The notes: a model not told the origin generated them from the sequence alone. A stretch of 64,000 bases of DNA from Latilactobacillus sakei subsp. sakei DSM 20017 = JCM 1157 (GCF_002370355.1 NZ_AP017929.1:1240001-1304000), one strand, 5' to 3'; numbered from the stretch's first letter, positions 25,664 to 33,332 are shown. Numbers and translations: made by a program.

Positions 25664-25837
25664 TTAACGCTGTTTAAGAAAAATGGCTAGCGCAATTAAA
25701 ATTACCGCAACAACGACAAACAGATAAATAGAAGATGTCCCAACTGCTTTTTTACGTTCCTTAGCAAGGGGGCGATTAGCTAGCTTTTTATACTGTTTCT
25801 TAGCGATTTCGAGTTTCTTTTGATCTTTATCTTTCAT
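25664..25837 (-). CDS. Small tail-anchored membrane protein, 57 aa
   Basis: Frame starts ATG at 25837 after AGAGGT. A lysine-rich N-terminal half (MKDKDQKKLEIAKKQYKKLA) is followed by a single C-terminal membrane helix (SIYLFVVVAVILIALAIFL) ending KQR. It has its own terminator immediately after the stop. The cytoplasmic basic helix suggests a small regulatory or complex-stabilising peptide; unknown function. It is divergent from kup across 157 bp. Confidence 0.75.
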   Translation of the reverse strand: MKDKDQKKLEIAKKQYKKLANRPLAKERKKAVGTSSIYLFVVVAVILIALAIFLKQR

Positions 25838-25994
25838 ATTAATGTACCTCTTTTATTTCAGTGTATCTATTATAGCATGAAACACCATCTTTAATAAAGT
25901 TGGAGACTAACAACTAGAAATTATAGATATAACTAGACATTCCGCCTAGAACAAGCTACGATAATGCTAATATCTAAGTAAAGGAAGTAAGAAG

Positions 25995-28037
25995 ATGAAA
26001 TTGGCAACAGAAAAGAAAACAACCCGGCAAAAATTGTCAATCGCTGGCATGTTAATTACGATGGGCGTTGTCTATGGCGATATTGGGACATCACCATTGT
26101 ACGTGATGAAGTCCATTGTCGAGGGCAATGGCGGTATTCGTAATATTAGTCAGGATTTTGTGGTGGGGAGCATCTCACTTGTTTTCTGGACATTGATGTT
26201 AATGACAACGGTTAAATATGTATTAATCGCGCTGCGCGCCGATAACAACGGTGAAGGTGGTATTTTTGCATTGTATACGTTAATCCGTAAACAAGCTAAG
26301 TGGCTCGTGATACCAGCGATTATTGGCGGGGCGACGTTATTAGCTGACGGGATGTTGACGCCAGCTGTGACGGTCACAACTGCGATTGAAGGACTGAAGG
26401 GATTGCCGATTAATGGCAATGTTTTGGTTTCCAACCAACGTGAAGTGATTATTTTAACTGTCACAATTTTATCAGTACTCTTTTTTATTCAGAAGTTCGG
26501 AACCGATTTGATTGGTAAATCATTCGGGCCAATTATGTTGATTTGGTTTACATTTATTGGTGCGATTGGCGTTATGAATTTAATGGGGGATTTAACAATG
26601 CTTAAAGCATTGAATCCTTACTACGCAATTCATCTCCTATTTAGTCCTGAAAATAAGGTTGGGATTCTAATATTAGGTAGTGTCTTCTTGGCAACCACTG
26701 GTGCCGAAGCGCTCTATTCTGACATGGGTCACGTTGGCCGGCATAATATCTATGGTAGCTGGCCTTATATTGCCGCTTGTTTGGTCCTTAATTATTTTGG
26801 ACAGGGTGTTTGGTTATTACAGCACAAAGAAGTTGCCGCTTATCAGAATATGACAGATTTCAACCCATTCTTTGAAGCGATGCCGGCACAATTGAAAATT
26901 CCAGCGATTCTTTTAGCGACAGTGGCCGCAATTATTGCGTCACAAGCTCTAATTTCAGGGTCATATACGTTAGTTTCTGAAGCGATTAAGTTACGGTTAT
27001 TGCCACGGATTAAAGTTGATTATCCCGCTAAATTAAAAGGGCAACTCTATATTTCAATTGTGAACTGGATCTTATGGGCAGTTTGTTTAGCGGTTGTTTT
27101 CTATTTTAAGAACTCAGCTCATATGGAAGCAGCCTACGGTTTAGCAATTACGATTACAATGTTAATGACGACGATTCTCTTGTTCCATTATTTGGGACGG
27201 CGCGAGAAGCGGTGGCTCTTGGCTTATGTCGTATTACTATTCTTTGGCGCAATTGAAACGATCTTCTTTATCGCAAGTGCCGCTAAATTTATGCATGGTG
27301 GTTATGTGACAGTTTTAATCGCCTTTGTCATTTTATTCATCATGTTTGTTTGGTATCGAAGTAATTCGATTAAGGAAAGTAATACCTTTAAATCAAGTAC
27401 AGTGTCACTATTAGCGTATAAACGCCAACTACATGACCTACGGAATGAAACGTCATTACCATTGTATACAACAAACTTAGTTTATCTTTCAAAACCTCAG
27501 GCAGAACCCCGGGGCAAGAATATGGTGAAAAAGAATATCCTCTATTCAATATTGGATAAACGGCCTAAGCGTGCTCAGGTTTATTGGTTTGTTGCTGTGA
27601 ATGTGACGGATGAGCCTTACACTGCAGAGTACACGGTTGATACATTAGGTACGGATTACATTGTCAGTGTCCAATTGTATTTAGGCTTTAAGATGGAACA
27701 AAAAGTAAATATCTTTATTCGCCAAATCATCCATGAAATGATTCATAATGGTGAATTACCAGCACAACCACAACATTACACGACAATTCCTAATCGAGAA
27801 GTTGGTGACTTCTCGTTTGTGATCATTCAAGAGGACTTATCACCTGAAACACAAATTAGAGCAATGGACAAAGTCATTGTTCAAATTCGTTTATGGTTAG
27901 AGAAGTTTACAGATACACCAGCATCTTGGTTTGGATTAGAATATAGTGATGTCTTTGTCGAACGAATTCCGTTAGTTTTAGGACGCCAAAAAGCAATTAA
28001 TAAGTACCATTTGAAGCGTCGACAAGAAGAATCTTAA
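25995..28037 (+). CDS. kup: Kup/HAK potassium uptake protein
   Basis: Product is 680 aa. About 12 membrane segments in the first 440 residues, beginning ITMGVVYGDIGTSPLYVMKS, the Kup signature. It contains GEGGIFALYTL and the hydrophilic C-terminal domain (about 450-680). It is a K+/H+ symporter by family knowledge. The upstream region is short (157 bp to the divergent gene) and shows no ydaO-type c-di-AMP riboswitch. Terminator at 28048-28075. Confidence 0.95.
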   Translation: MKLATEKKTTRQKLSIAGMLITMGVVYGDIGTSPLYVMKSIVEGNGGIRNISQDFVVGSISLVFWTLMLMTTVKYVLIALRADNNGEGGIFALYTLIRKQAKWLVIPAIIGGATLLADGMLTPAVTVTTAIEGLKGLPINGNVLVSNQREVIILTVTILSVLFFIQKFGTDLIGKSFGPIMLIWFTFIGAIGVMNLMGDLTMLKALNPYYAIHLLFSPENKVGILILGSVFLATTGAEALYSDMGHVGRHNIYGSWPYIAACLVLNYFGQGVWLLQHKEVAAYQNMTDFNPFFEAMPAQLKIPAILLATVAAIIASQALISGSYTLVSEAIKLRLLPRIKVDYPAKLKGQLYISIVNWILWAVCLAVVFYFKNSAHMEAAYGLAITITMLMTTILLFHYLGRREKRWLLAYVVLLFFGAIETIFFIASAAKFMHGGYVTVLIAFVILFIMFVWYRSNSIKESNTFKSSTVSLLAYKRQLHDLRNETSLPLYTTNLVYLSKPQAEPRGKNMVKKNILYSILDKRPKRAQVYWFVAVNVTDEPYTAEYTVDTLGTDYIVSVQLYLGFKMEQKVNIFIRQIIHEMIHNGELPAQPQHYTTIPNREVGDFSFVIIQEDLSPETQIRAMDKVIVQIRLWLEKFTDTPASWFGLEYSDVFVERIPLVLGRQKAINKYHLKRRQEES

Positions 28038-28047
28038 AAAAACAAGC

Positions 28048-28075
28048 AAAAAAACGACTTTTTAAGTCGTTTTTT
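28048..28075 (+). terminator. kup terminator
   Basis: AAAACGACTT-TTT-AAGTCGTTTTTT. Confidence 0.9.
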
Positions 28076-28148
28076 GTTGGATAAGAATCCTATATTACCA
28101 GTCATCGTAAGGGGCAATATTACAGATTAGGTCGTTAATCGGTTGTTT

Positions 28149-28165
28149 TGTTACAAGATTGTCAT
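28149..28165 (+). promoter_or_regulatory. WalR-like box upstream of LysM/Apf copy 1
   Basis: TGTTAC-N5-TGTCAT, with another TGTTAC 10 nt further (28170-28175), resembles the WalR (YycF) motif TGTWAH-N5-TGTWAH that governs cell-wall hydrolase genes. One mismatch in the second half. The same array is at 32368-32384. Confidence 0.5.
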
Positions 28166-28277
28166 CAATTGTTACTTGTTTGATACTTACAAATGATTTT
28201 TAGATGGTATATTAATGTCACGTTATTAATACGACATTAAATAAACTTTTGAAACAACAAGGAGATAAACACACAAT

Positions 28278-28964
28278 ATGAAATCACTTAAAACACTTTT
28301 ATTCAGCGCTACATTATCAACTGCCGCAACTGCAGGTCTTTTATTCGCAAGTAACGGCCATGCCGATGCAGCTACGAACTACACGGTTGTCAGCGGTGAT
28401 ACATTATCATCAATCTCACAAAAATTTGCTGGTAACGGCAGCTTGATCGAAAAAATCGCTAACGCTAATAAAATTGCTAACAAGAACTTAATCTATGTTG
28501 GCGAAACATTAACAATCGACGAAGAAACACAAACTGTTACGGTAGCACCTGCTACAACACAAGCAGCTACAACAACACCAGTGGCAACGCAACAAACAAC
28601 ACAAGCGACAACAACACCTGTTGCTACACAACAACCTGTTCAAAAAGCAGCAACACAAACACAACCCGTTCAACAACAAACAACAACAACGCCAGTTGTT
28701 AAACAACAACAAACAACAACTACTACGACAACTACAAACACAACAACTAACTCAGCTAAAGAATGGATTGCCAACAAAGAATCAGGTGGTTCATACTCAG
28801 CAAGTAACGGTCAATTCGTTGGTCGTTACCAATTATCAAGCTCATACTTAAATGGTGACTACTCAGCAAGTAACCAAGAACGTGTTGCAGACCAATATGT
28901 AACAAGCCGTTATGGTTCATGGGAAGGCGCAAAGAGCTTCTGGTTAGCAAACGGTTGGTATTAA
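28278..28964 (+). CDS. Secreted LysM protein with Apf-like C-terminal domain, copy 1
   Basis: Product is 228 aa. Signal peptide ends near ASNGHADA (about 30). One LysM module (NYTVVSGDTLSSISQKFAGN to IYVGETLTI, about 34-78) binds peptidoglycan. A long Thr/Gln/Pro-rich linker (about 85-160) follows. The C-terminal 70 residues (AKEWIANKESGGSYSASNGQ, RYQLSSSYLNGDYS, FWLANGWY) match the aggregation-promoting-factor/transglycosylase-like domain of lactobacilli, with the Glu of KESGG as likely catalytic residue. Nearly identical to 32497-33192, which has three more linker residues. Confidence 0.92.
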   Translation: MKSLKTLLFSATLSTAATAGLLFASNGHADAATNYTVVSGDTLSSISQKFAGNGSLIEKIANANKIANKNLIYVGETLTIDEETQTVTVAPATTQAATTTPVATQQTTQATTTPVATQQPVQKAATQTQPVQQQTTTTPVVKQQQTTTTTTTTNTTTNSAKEWIANKESGGSYSASNGQFVGRYQLSSSYLNGDYSASNQERVADQYVTSRYGSWEGAKSFWLANGWY

Positions 28965-28982
28965 GATAAAATAGTTTAAACT

Positions 28983-29014
28983 AAAAAGCAGTGGCTAATG
29001 CCACTGCTTTTTTT
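28983..29014 (+). terminator. Terminator of LysM/Apf copy 1
   Basis: AAAAAGCAGTGGC-TAAT-GCCACTGCTTTTTTT. Confidence 0.93.
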
Positions 29015-29035
29015 ATGGTTAAAATTAAATTAAAC

Positions 29036-29065
29036 TTGACTAATACGAATGTACGTTCGTATAAT
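29036..29065 (+). promoter_or_regulatory. SOS promoter with LexA box
   Basis: TTGACT (29036-29041), 18-bp spacer, TATAAT (29060-29065). The spacer holds CGAATGTACGTTCG (29046-29059), fitting the Firmicutes LexA/DinR box CGAACNNNNGTTCG with one mismatch. LexA would block the promoter directly; DNA damage would release it. Confidence 0.88.
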
Positions 29066-29098
29066 GTAACGAGAGAACAGATGATTGAGGTGATCTTG

Positions 29099-29365
29099 AT
29101 GCAAACAAGTCGAGTCATAATTGATTTGCAACAACAGAATTTAAGTTTATATTTAAATGGTTTTGGCGTCTTAGAGTTGCGACAACAAGCAGGCCAATCA
29201 AGCGATTTACGAGATGCCATGAACTATTACTACAATCGTAGTAAATTTCCGCAATTTATTGGACAACATTTACCACAAGTCACTTTAATTGAAATAAATC
29301 GCTGGCAAAGTCAATTAGACCAGCAAGTGCAACAGATCCAAACTTTAACCAAGGGCATTGTATAA
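29099..29365 (+). CDS. SOS-operon small protein A, unknown function
   Basis: Product is 88 aa. ATG at 29099 after TTGAGGTG; the longer frame from 28991 runs through the promoter and is rejected. Begins MQTSRVIIDLQQQNLSLYLN and is rich in Gln, with a predicted C-terminal amphipathic helix (INRWQSQLDQQVQQIQTLTK). No Cys or metal motif. First gene of the LexA-controlled four-gene operon. No family recognised; a role beside the polymerase is inferred from operon position only. Confidence 0.75.
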   Translation: MQTSRVIIDLQQQNLSLYLNGFGVLELRQQAGQSSDLRDAMNYYYNRSKFPQFIGQHLPQVTLIEINRWQSQLDQQVQQIQTLTKGIV

Positions 29366-29384
29366 GTGAGAAGGTGGGATAATT

Positions 29385-29630
29385 ATGCAGTACGTTAGTC
29401 TTCAAGGAACGATTGGCAGTACAATAAAAGTTATTTCGTTTGATCCGTACTTAGTTCAGTTTCCATTACAAACAACCACTCAAAATTATAATTGCTTGGT
29501 CGCCAAGGATACTTTTAATTTAATGTATGTCGCGGAGCAGAATGCGCACATTGCCGTTTTTGGACACTATAATCGTAGAAGCCAACTCGTGATTGATAAG
29601 TACTACGTTAGAAATGCGGTGAGTGAGTAA
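29385..29630 (+). CDS. SOS-operon small protein B, unknown function
   Basis: Product is 81 aa, predicted beta-rich (MQYVSLQGTIGSTIKVISFDPYLVQF, then NCLVAKDTFNLMYVAEQNAHIAVFGHYN). It looks like a small OB- or SH3-like barrel by strand pattern, which is a guess. ATG follows GAGAAGG. Its stop TAA shares an A with the next gene's ATG (TAATG), so translation is coupled to the polymerase. Suggests an accessory subunit or single-strand-DNA/protein adaptor, unproven. Confidence 0.75.
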   Translation: MQYVSLQGTIGSTIKVISFDPYLVQFPLQTTTQNYNCLVAKDTFNLMYVAEQNAHIAVFGHYNRRSQLVIDKYYVRNAVSE

Positions 29631-30934
29631 TGTATGATTATACTGATGAACCGCGACGAATTATATTGATGATTGATTCCAAATCATTTTACGCTTCTGT
29701 AGAATCAGTTAAGAGAGGGCTAAATCCGTTAAAATCGATTTTGGTGGTGATGTCAACTGCCAAAAACGCTGGCAGTGGCTTAGTGCTGGCAGCTAGTCCA
29801 CGAGCTAAACAACTTTTTGGTATCAGTAATGTGACCCGAGCGACTCAAGTACCGGTCCATGATAAACGGCTGATTGTTGCGGAACCACGGATGAACCTTT
29901 ATATAGAAGAAAATTTAAAAATTAATCGTATTTTTCAAAGATTCACGGCAGAAGAAGACATCCAACCGTATTCGATTGATGAATCATTGTTAGATATAAC
30001 GACGAGTTGGCATCTTTTTGGTCAAACGCCTTATGAAGTAGCACGCCAGATTCAACTGACGGTGAAAAAAGAAACGGGGATTTATTTGACAGTCGGCATA
30101 GGCGATAATCCGCTACTTGCCAAACTCGCTTTGGACTTGGAAGCTAAACATAATCACAGTTTAATTGCGGAGTGGCACTATGAAGATGTGCCTGATAAGC
30201 TGTGGCCCGTAACGGATTTAGCGCGTGTCTGGTCAATAGGTCAGCGGACGGCGACGAAGTTAAATCAATTACAGATTCATTCGATGGGGGACTTAGCGCA
30301 TACTAATCCATATGATTTAAAACAAAAGATGGGGATTATTGGCAGCCAATTATTTGCGTTTAGCTGGGGGATTGATCGCGCAATTGTCCATCAAAAACAC
30401 ACGCCCAAAGAGCGCTCCTATGGGAATAGTCAGGTACTACCACGTGATTATTTTTTACAAACGGAAATTGAAGTGGTTATCAGAGAAATCGCTGAACAGG
30501 TTGCTGCGCGGTTACGTGCGCATCGTAAACAGGCGTGTATGATTAGTTTGGGGATTGGCTTTTCTTTTTCTGAAAATGAAAGTGGTGTCCATTCAGGATT
30601 TGGACGATCATTGAAAATTGAACCGACTAATGGTAATCATGAAATTACCACAACAGCGATTCAATTATTTCGAGAGCAGTGGCAACATCAGACCATTCGC
30701 CATATTAGTCTGACTTGTGGCCAATTGATTGACGATGATGTACAACAGTTGGATTTATTCGATCCGCAATTGCGTCATTTAAAGCAACATCAATTAGATC
30801 AAACAGTTGACGAAATTCGACAGAAGTTTGGTTTTTCGTCTTTGGTTAAATTATCAAGTAAGGATAAGGGTGCAACCGCGATTGAACGGGCCGGACTTGT
30901 TGGTGGTCATGCGGGCGGCAATGCTTATGACTAA
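29630..30934 (+). CDS. Y-family DNA polymerase (UmuC/UvrX type)
   Basis: Product is 434 aa. Translesion polymerase: first metal site in MIDSKSFYASVES (Asp at about 15), second in YSIDESLLDI (Asp/Glu near 114-115). The thumb region contains the helix-hairpin-helix ARVWSIGQRTATKLNQL. The little-finger domain follows, with a beta-clamp-binding motif QQLDLFD near residue 370. It belongs to the Firmicutes UvrX/YqjW-like group normally followed by a YolD-like gene, as here. LexA-controlled through the promoter at 29036-29065. Confidence 0.93.
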   Translation: MYDYTDEPRRIILMIDSKSFYASVESVKRGLNPLKSILVVMSTAKNAGSGLVLAASPRAKQLFGISNVTRATQVPVHDKRLIVAEPRMNLYIEENLKINRIFQRFTAEEDIQPYSIDESLLDITTSWHLFGQTPYEVARQIQLTVKKETGIYLTVGIGDNPLLAKLALDLEAKHNHSLIAEWHYEDVPDKLWPVTDLARVWSIGQRTATKLNQLQIHSMGDLAHTNPYDLKQKMGIIGSQLFAFSWGIDRAIVHQKHTPKERSYGNSQVLPRDYFLQTEIEVVIREIAEQVAARLRAHRKQACMISLGIGFSFSENESGVHSGFGRSLKIEPTNGNHEITTTAIQLFREQWQHQTIRHISLTCGQLIDDDVQQLDLFDPQLRHLKQHQLDQTVDEIRQKFGFSSLVKLSSKDKGATAIERAGLVGGHAGGNAYD

Positions 30935-31301
30935 ACGTTTTGATAACAAACTAGTGACGCAATTTCTGAAGCATGATTATCATGATCGGGGCATGATGAA
31001 GTGGCAGGGGTTTTATCTAAGTGATCATACATCGGTACGTGCCAAGGAAGCGAGCATCGCTGACGTGCAGTTGCACCGAACACATCTTGCTAAGATGTCT
31101 GCTAAACAGACTAGTGAGGTAATCAACGAGGCGATTATTAAAAAGACGATGGTCACGGTGGACCTAGCACAGCGCAACCGGGACGGTCAGATTTTGGCAC
31201 CGATAACGGGTCGAATTACTGGTTGGGTGGCCAATCAGATAGTGGTTAACAAAAAAGCTATTTATATAGAAGAAATTTACGCAATTAAGAGAATAAAATG
31301 A
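30927..31301 (+). CDS. YolD-like family protein
   Basis: Product is 124 aa. Contains the YolD pattern RGMMKWQGFYLSDHTS near 22-37, and a C-terminal strand region TGWVANQIVVNKKAIYIEEIYAIKRI. YolD-like proteins accompany UmuC/UvrX-type polymerases in Firmicutes and are proposed functional analogues of UmuD; this is association, not demonstrated here. ATG at 30927 overlaps the polymerase stop by 8 nt; the 40 extra codons of the longer frame are inside the polymerase gene and rejected. Confidence 0.85.
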   Translation: MTKRFDNKLVTQFLKHDYHDRGMMKWQGFYLSDHTSVRAKEASIADVQLHRTHLAKMSAKQTSEVINEAIIKKTMVTVDLAQRNRDGQILAPITGRITGWVANQIVVNKKAIYIEEIYAIKRIK

Positions 31302-31312
31302 TTTAAACGCAC

Positions 31313-31338
31313 AAAAAAAGCCTGATTTCTCAGACTTA
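31313..31338. terminator. Terminator between the SOS operon and tRNA-Gln
   Basis: On the minus strand AGTCTGA-GAAA-TCAGGCT followed by T7; on the plus strand an A-tract precedes. Serves the tRNA and perhaps the SOS operon. Confidence 0.7.
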
Positions 31339-31350
31339 GCGAAAATACAA

Positions 31351-31423
31351 TTGGGTATATAGGGCTCGAACCTATAAATTCCGGATTCAGAGTCCGGTGC
31401 CTTACCAATTTGGCGAATACCCA
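31351..31423 (-). tRNA. tRNA-Gln(CUG)
   Basis: A 73-nt cloverleaf on the minus strand. Acceptor TGGGTAT/ATACCCA, D-arm GCCAAATTGGTAAGGC, anticodon stem-loop CCGGA-CTCTGAA-TCCGG giving anticodon CUG, T-arm ATAGG-TTCGAGC-CCTAT, discriminator A. CCA is not encoded. It reads CAG codons, which tRNA-Gln(UUG) can also read by wobble. Confidence 0.95.
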
Positions 31424-31527
31424 ATGTTATCAACGAATACTATGATACTGCATGCCCTAACGCTTGTCAATTCTGATTTTTAACAAAACCAGTAAAAAGG
31501 ACTATACTGATATGGGAGGCTATCGAT

Positions 31528-31779
31528 ATGAATAAAGTAGATGTTGAAAAGTTGTTTCAGGGAAAGGTGATTTCCCAAGATCAGAACCAAGTTCATATTC
31601 AATTACAAGATTCACGTAAACTATTGGAGTTATCGATTGAAAATGATGTGTTGGCCTTAATTGAACAGCATCGTGACTATGCATTGAATATTCTGCAGAA
31701 TCTCAAGCGTAAAACTAATCGTAAAGTCACAAAGGAATCGATTACTATTAACCACCGGAACTATAAGATTTTTGTCTAG
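31528..31779 (+). CDS. Small soluble protein, unknown function
   Basis: Product is 83 aa, ATG 8 nt after GGGAGG. Begins MNKVDVEKLFQGKVISQDQN and is followed by a helical basic segment HRDYALNILQNLKRKTNRKVTK. Neither Cys nor a membrane segment. Divergent from tRNA-Gln and 12 bp before the tRNA-Glu promoter. Not recognised. Genuine by ribosome site and spacing. Confidence 0.65.
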   Translation: MNKVDVEKLFQGKVISQDQNQVHIQLQDSRKLLELSIENDVLALIEQHRDYALNILQNLKRKTNRKVTKESITINHRNYKIFV

Positions 31780-31791
31780 TTTAATTAATAA

Positions 31792-31820
31792 TTGACATTA
31801 CGGGTGTTATTCGCTAATAT
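31792..31820 (+). promoter_or_regulatory. tRNA-Glu promoter
   Basis: TTGACA (31792-31797), 17-bp spacer, TAATAT (31815-31820), 18 bp before the tRNA. Confidence 0.85.
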
Positions 31821-31838
31821 ATTAGGTGTTCCAATTAT

Positions 31839-31911
31839 TGCCCGTTGGTCAAATTGGTTAAGACGTCGCCCTCTCAAGGCGGAGTTACGGGTTCGATCCC
31901 CGTACGGGTGA
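31839..31911 (+). tRNA. tRNA-Glu(CUC) with U1-G72 closing pair
   Basis: Cloverleaf: acceptor TGCCCGT/ACGGGTG, D-arm GTC...GAC, anticodon stem-loop TCGCC-CTCTCAA-GGCGG giving anticodon CUC, T-arm ACGGG-TTCGATC-CCCGT, discriminator A. The first acceptor pair is U-G and the second G-U, where Glu tRNAs normally have G1-C72. It has its own promoter and terminator, so it is likely expressed. It reads GAG, redundant with tRNA-Glu(UUC). Confidence 0.88.
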
Positions 31912-31933
31912 TATTGATAACATCCTAGAATGG

Positions 31934-31971
31934 AAAGAGCTATTAAACCTTAGTTTAATAGCTCTTTTTTT
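31934..31971 (+). terminator. tRNA-Glu terminator
   Basis: AAAGAGCTATTAAAC-CTTA-GTTTAATAGCTCTTTTTTT. Confidence 0.95.
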
Positions 31972-32304
31972 GTAGGCTTTACTTTTTTAGTAACAGAAAC
32001 TGGACCTATTCTTGTTAACCATCAAGGGTTACGCGGTCGTTAGTATTAACGTTCTGATTTGTGTAACCTATGATAATCACTTAAGTATTCAGTTTTTAGG
32101 GGCATTGTTTTTTTGGAAAAATAAGTAGCTTTTAATCAATGTGATTGGTTAATTTAGTGTTTAATATCGGTAAATAATATTTAAAAGTATCAGTAAATGA
32201 TGTCAGATTAACAATTTTTTTTGATTTAAAATGAAAAATAAAGATATTTTCGGTAATTTATAGATAAAACAGCCTTTTTTTTGCGTCATTTTCAATGGAT
32301 TGTA
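31972..32304. other. AT-rich gap before LysM/Apf copy 2
   Basis: No frame with a ribosome site, no tRNA and no strong dyad was seen in this 330-bp stretch. It is distinctly AT-rich with T-runs at 32108-32115 and 32274-32282, and it ends where homology to copy 1 begins. It may be remnant sequence of the duplication event. Confidence 0.5.
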
Positions 32305-32367
32305 AATCCTATATTACCAGTCATCGCAAGGGACAATATTACAGATTAGGTCGTTAATCGGTTGTTT

Positions 32368-32384
32368 TGTTACAAGATTGTCAT
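32368..32384 (+). promoter_or_regulatory. WalR-like box upstream of LysM/Apf copy 2
   Basis: TGTTAC-N5-TGTCAT, identical to copy 1, so both genes should share control. Confidence 0.5.
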
Positions 32385-32496
32385 CAATTGTTACTTGTTT
32401 GATACTTACAAATGATTTTTAGATGGTATATTAATGTCACGTTATTAATACGACATTAAATAAACTTTTGAAACAACAAGGAGATAAACACACAAT

Positions 32497-33192
32497 ATGA
32501 AATCACTTAAAACACTTTTATTCAGCGCTACATTATCAACTGCCGCAACTGCAGGTCTTTTATTCGCAAGTAACGGCCATGCCGATGCAGCTACGAACTA
32601 CACGGTTGTCAGCGGTGATACATTATCATCAATCTCACAAAAATTTGCTGGTAACGGCAGCTTGATCGAAAAAATCGCTAACGCTAATAAAATTGCTAAC
32701 AAGAACTTAATCTATGTTGGCGAAACATTAACAATCGACGAAGAAACACAAACTGTTACGGTAGCACCTGCTACAACACAAGCAGCTACAACAACACCAG
32801 TGGCAACACAACAAACAACTCAAGCGACAACAACACCTGTTGCTACACAACAACCTGTTCAAAAAGCAGCAACACAAACACAACCCGTTCAACAACAAGC
32901 AACAACAACGCCAGTTGTTAAACAACAACAAACAACAACTACTACGACAACTACAAACACAACAACATCAACAACTAACTCAGCTAAAGAATGGATTGCC
33001 AACAAAGAATCAGGTGGTTCATACTCAGCAAGTAACGGTCAATTCGTTGGTCGTTACCAATTATCAAGCTCATACTTAAATGGTGACTACTCAGCAAGTA
33101 ACCAAGAACGTGTTGCAGATCAATATGTAACAAGCCGTTATGGTTCATGGGAAGGCGCAAAGAGCTTCTGGTTAGCAAACGGTTGGTATTAA
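32497..33192 (+). CDS. Secreted LysM protein with Apf-like C-terminal domain, copy 2
   Basis: Product is 231 aa, same layout as copy 1: signal peptide to about 30, LysM at about 34-78, Thr/Gln-rich linker, and Apf/transglycosylase-like C-terminus with KESGG. The linker is three residues longer (extra T-S-T) and has one Ala for Thr. LysM and C-terminal domains are identical by eye. The low divergence, extending to non-coding flanks, means a recent duplication or ongoing gene conversion. Confidence 0.92.
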   Translation: MKSLKTLLFSATLSTAATAGLLFASNGHADAATNYTVVSGDTLSSISQKFAGNGSLIEKIANANKIANKNLIYVGETLTIDEETQTVTVAPATTQAATTTPVATQQTTQATTTPVATQQPVQKAATQTQPVQQQATTTPVVKQQQTTTTTTTTNTTTSTTNSAKEWIANKESGGSYSASNGQFVGRYQLSSSYLNGDYSASNQERVADQYVTSRYGSWEGAKSFWLANGWY

Positions 33193-33210
33193 GATAAAAT
33201 AGTTTAAACT

Positions 33211-33243
33211 AAAAAGCAGTGGCTGACGCCGTTGCTTTTTTTT
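33211..33243 (+). terminator. Terminator of LysM/Apf copy 2
   Basis: AAAAAGCAGTGGC-TGAC-GCCGTTGCTTTTTTTT; the stem keeps pairing by G-U compared with copy 1. Confidence 0.9.
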
Positions 33244-33332
33244 ACACTATTAATAAAGCGCTTTATTTATGTTGGCAACCCCTGCTTAAAAAGTGTACAC
33301 TAGAATTAATTTAAAAGTTTGGAGTTTTGGGC

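Larger units (their letters stand above)
28086..29014 (+). repeat. Duplicated segment, copy 1 (LysM/Apf-like gene with flanks)
   Basis: From AATCCTATATTACCAG through the terminator, this roughly 930-bp segment recurs at 32305-33243 with only scattered substitutions and one 9-nt insertion in copy 2. The identity covers about 190 bp of upstream control region, the gene and its terminator. The offset at the left end is 4219 bp, in direct orientation. Confidence 0.97.
32305..33243 (+). repeat. Duplicated segment, copy 2 (LysM/Apf-like gene with flanks)
   Basis: Direct repeat of 28086-29014. Differences seen include two substitutions in the upstream region, a Thr-to-Ala change in the linker, a 9-nt insertion adding three residues, and changes in the terminator stem that keep pairing through G-U pairs. 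Confidence 0.97.

Noticed and set aside
25920-25994. c-di-AMP (ydaO) riboswitch before kup
   Set aside because: The gap is far too short (157 bp to the divergent gene) and the characteristic structure is not visible.
28509-28712. Cys-rich antisense frame in the LysM/Apf gene (also 32728-32931)
   Set aside because: It is the complement of the CAACA/CAGCA-type linker repeats; no ribosome site, and composition is explained by the sense strand.
28620-28770. CRISPR-like or satellite repeat in the LysM linker
   Set aside because: The repeats are short in-frame ACA/CAA codons encoding a Thr/Gln linker, without unit length or spacers.
31351-31911. tRNA-associated integration site or genomic island
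   Set aside because: No integrase, no repeat of tRNA 3' ends in the window, and the neighbouring genes look resident.
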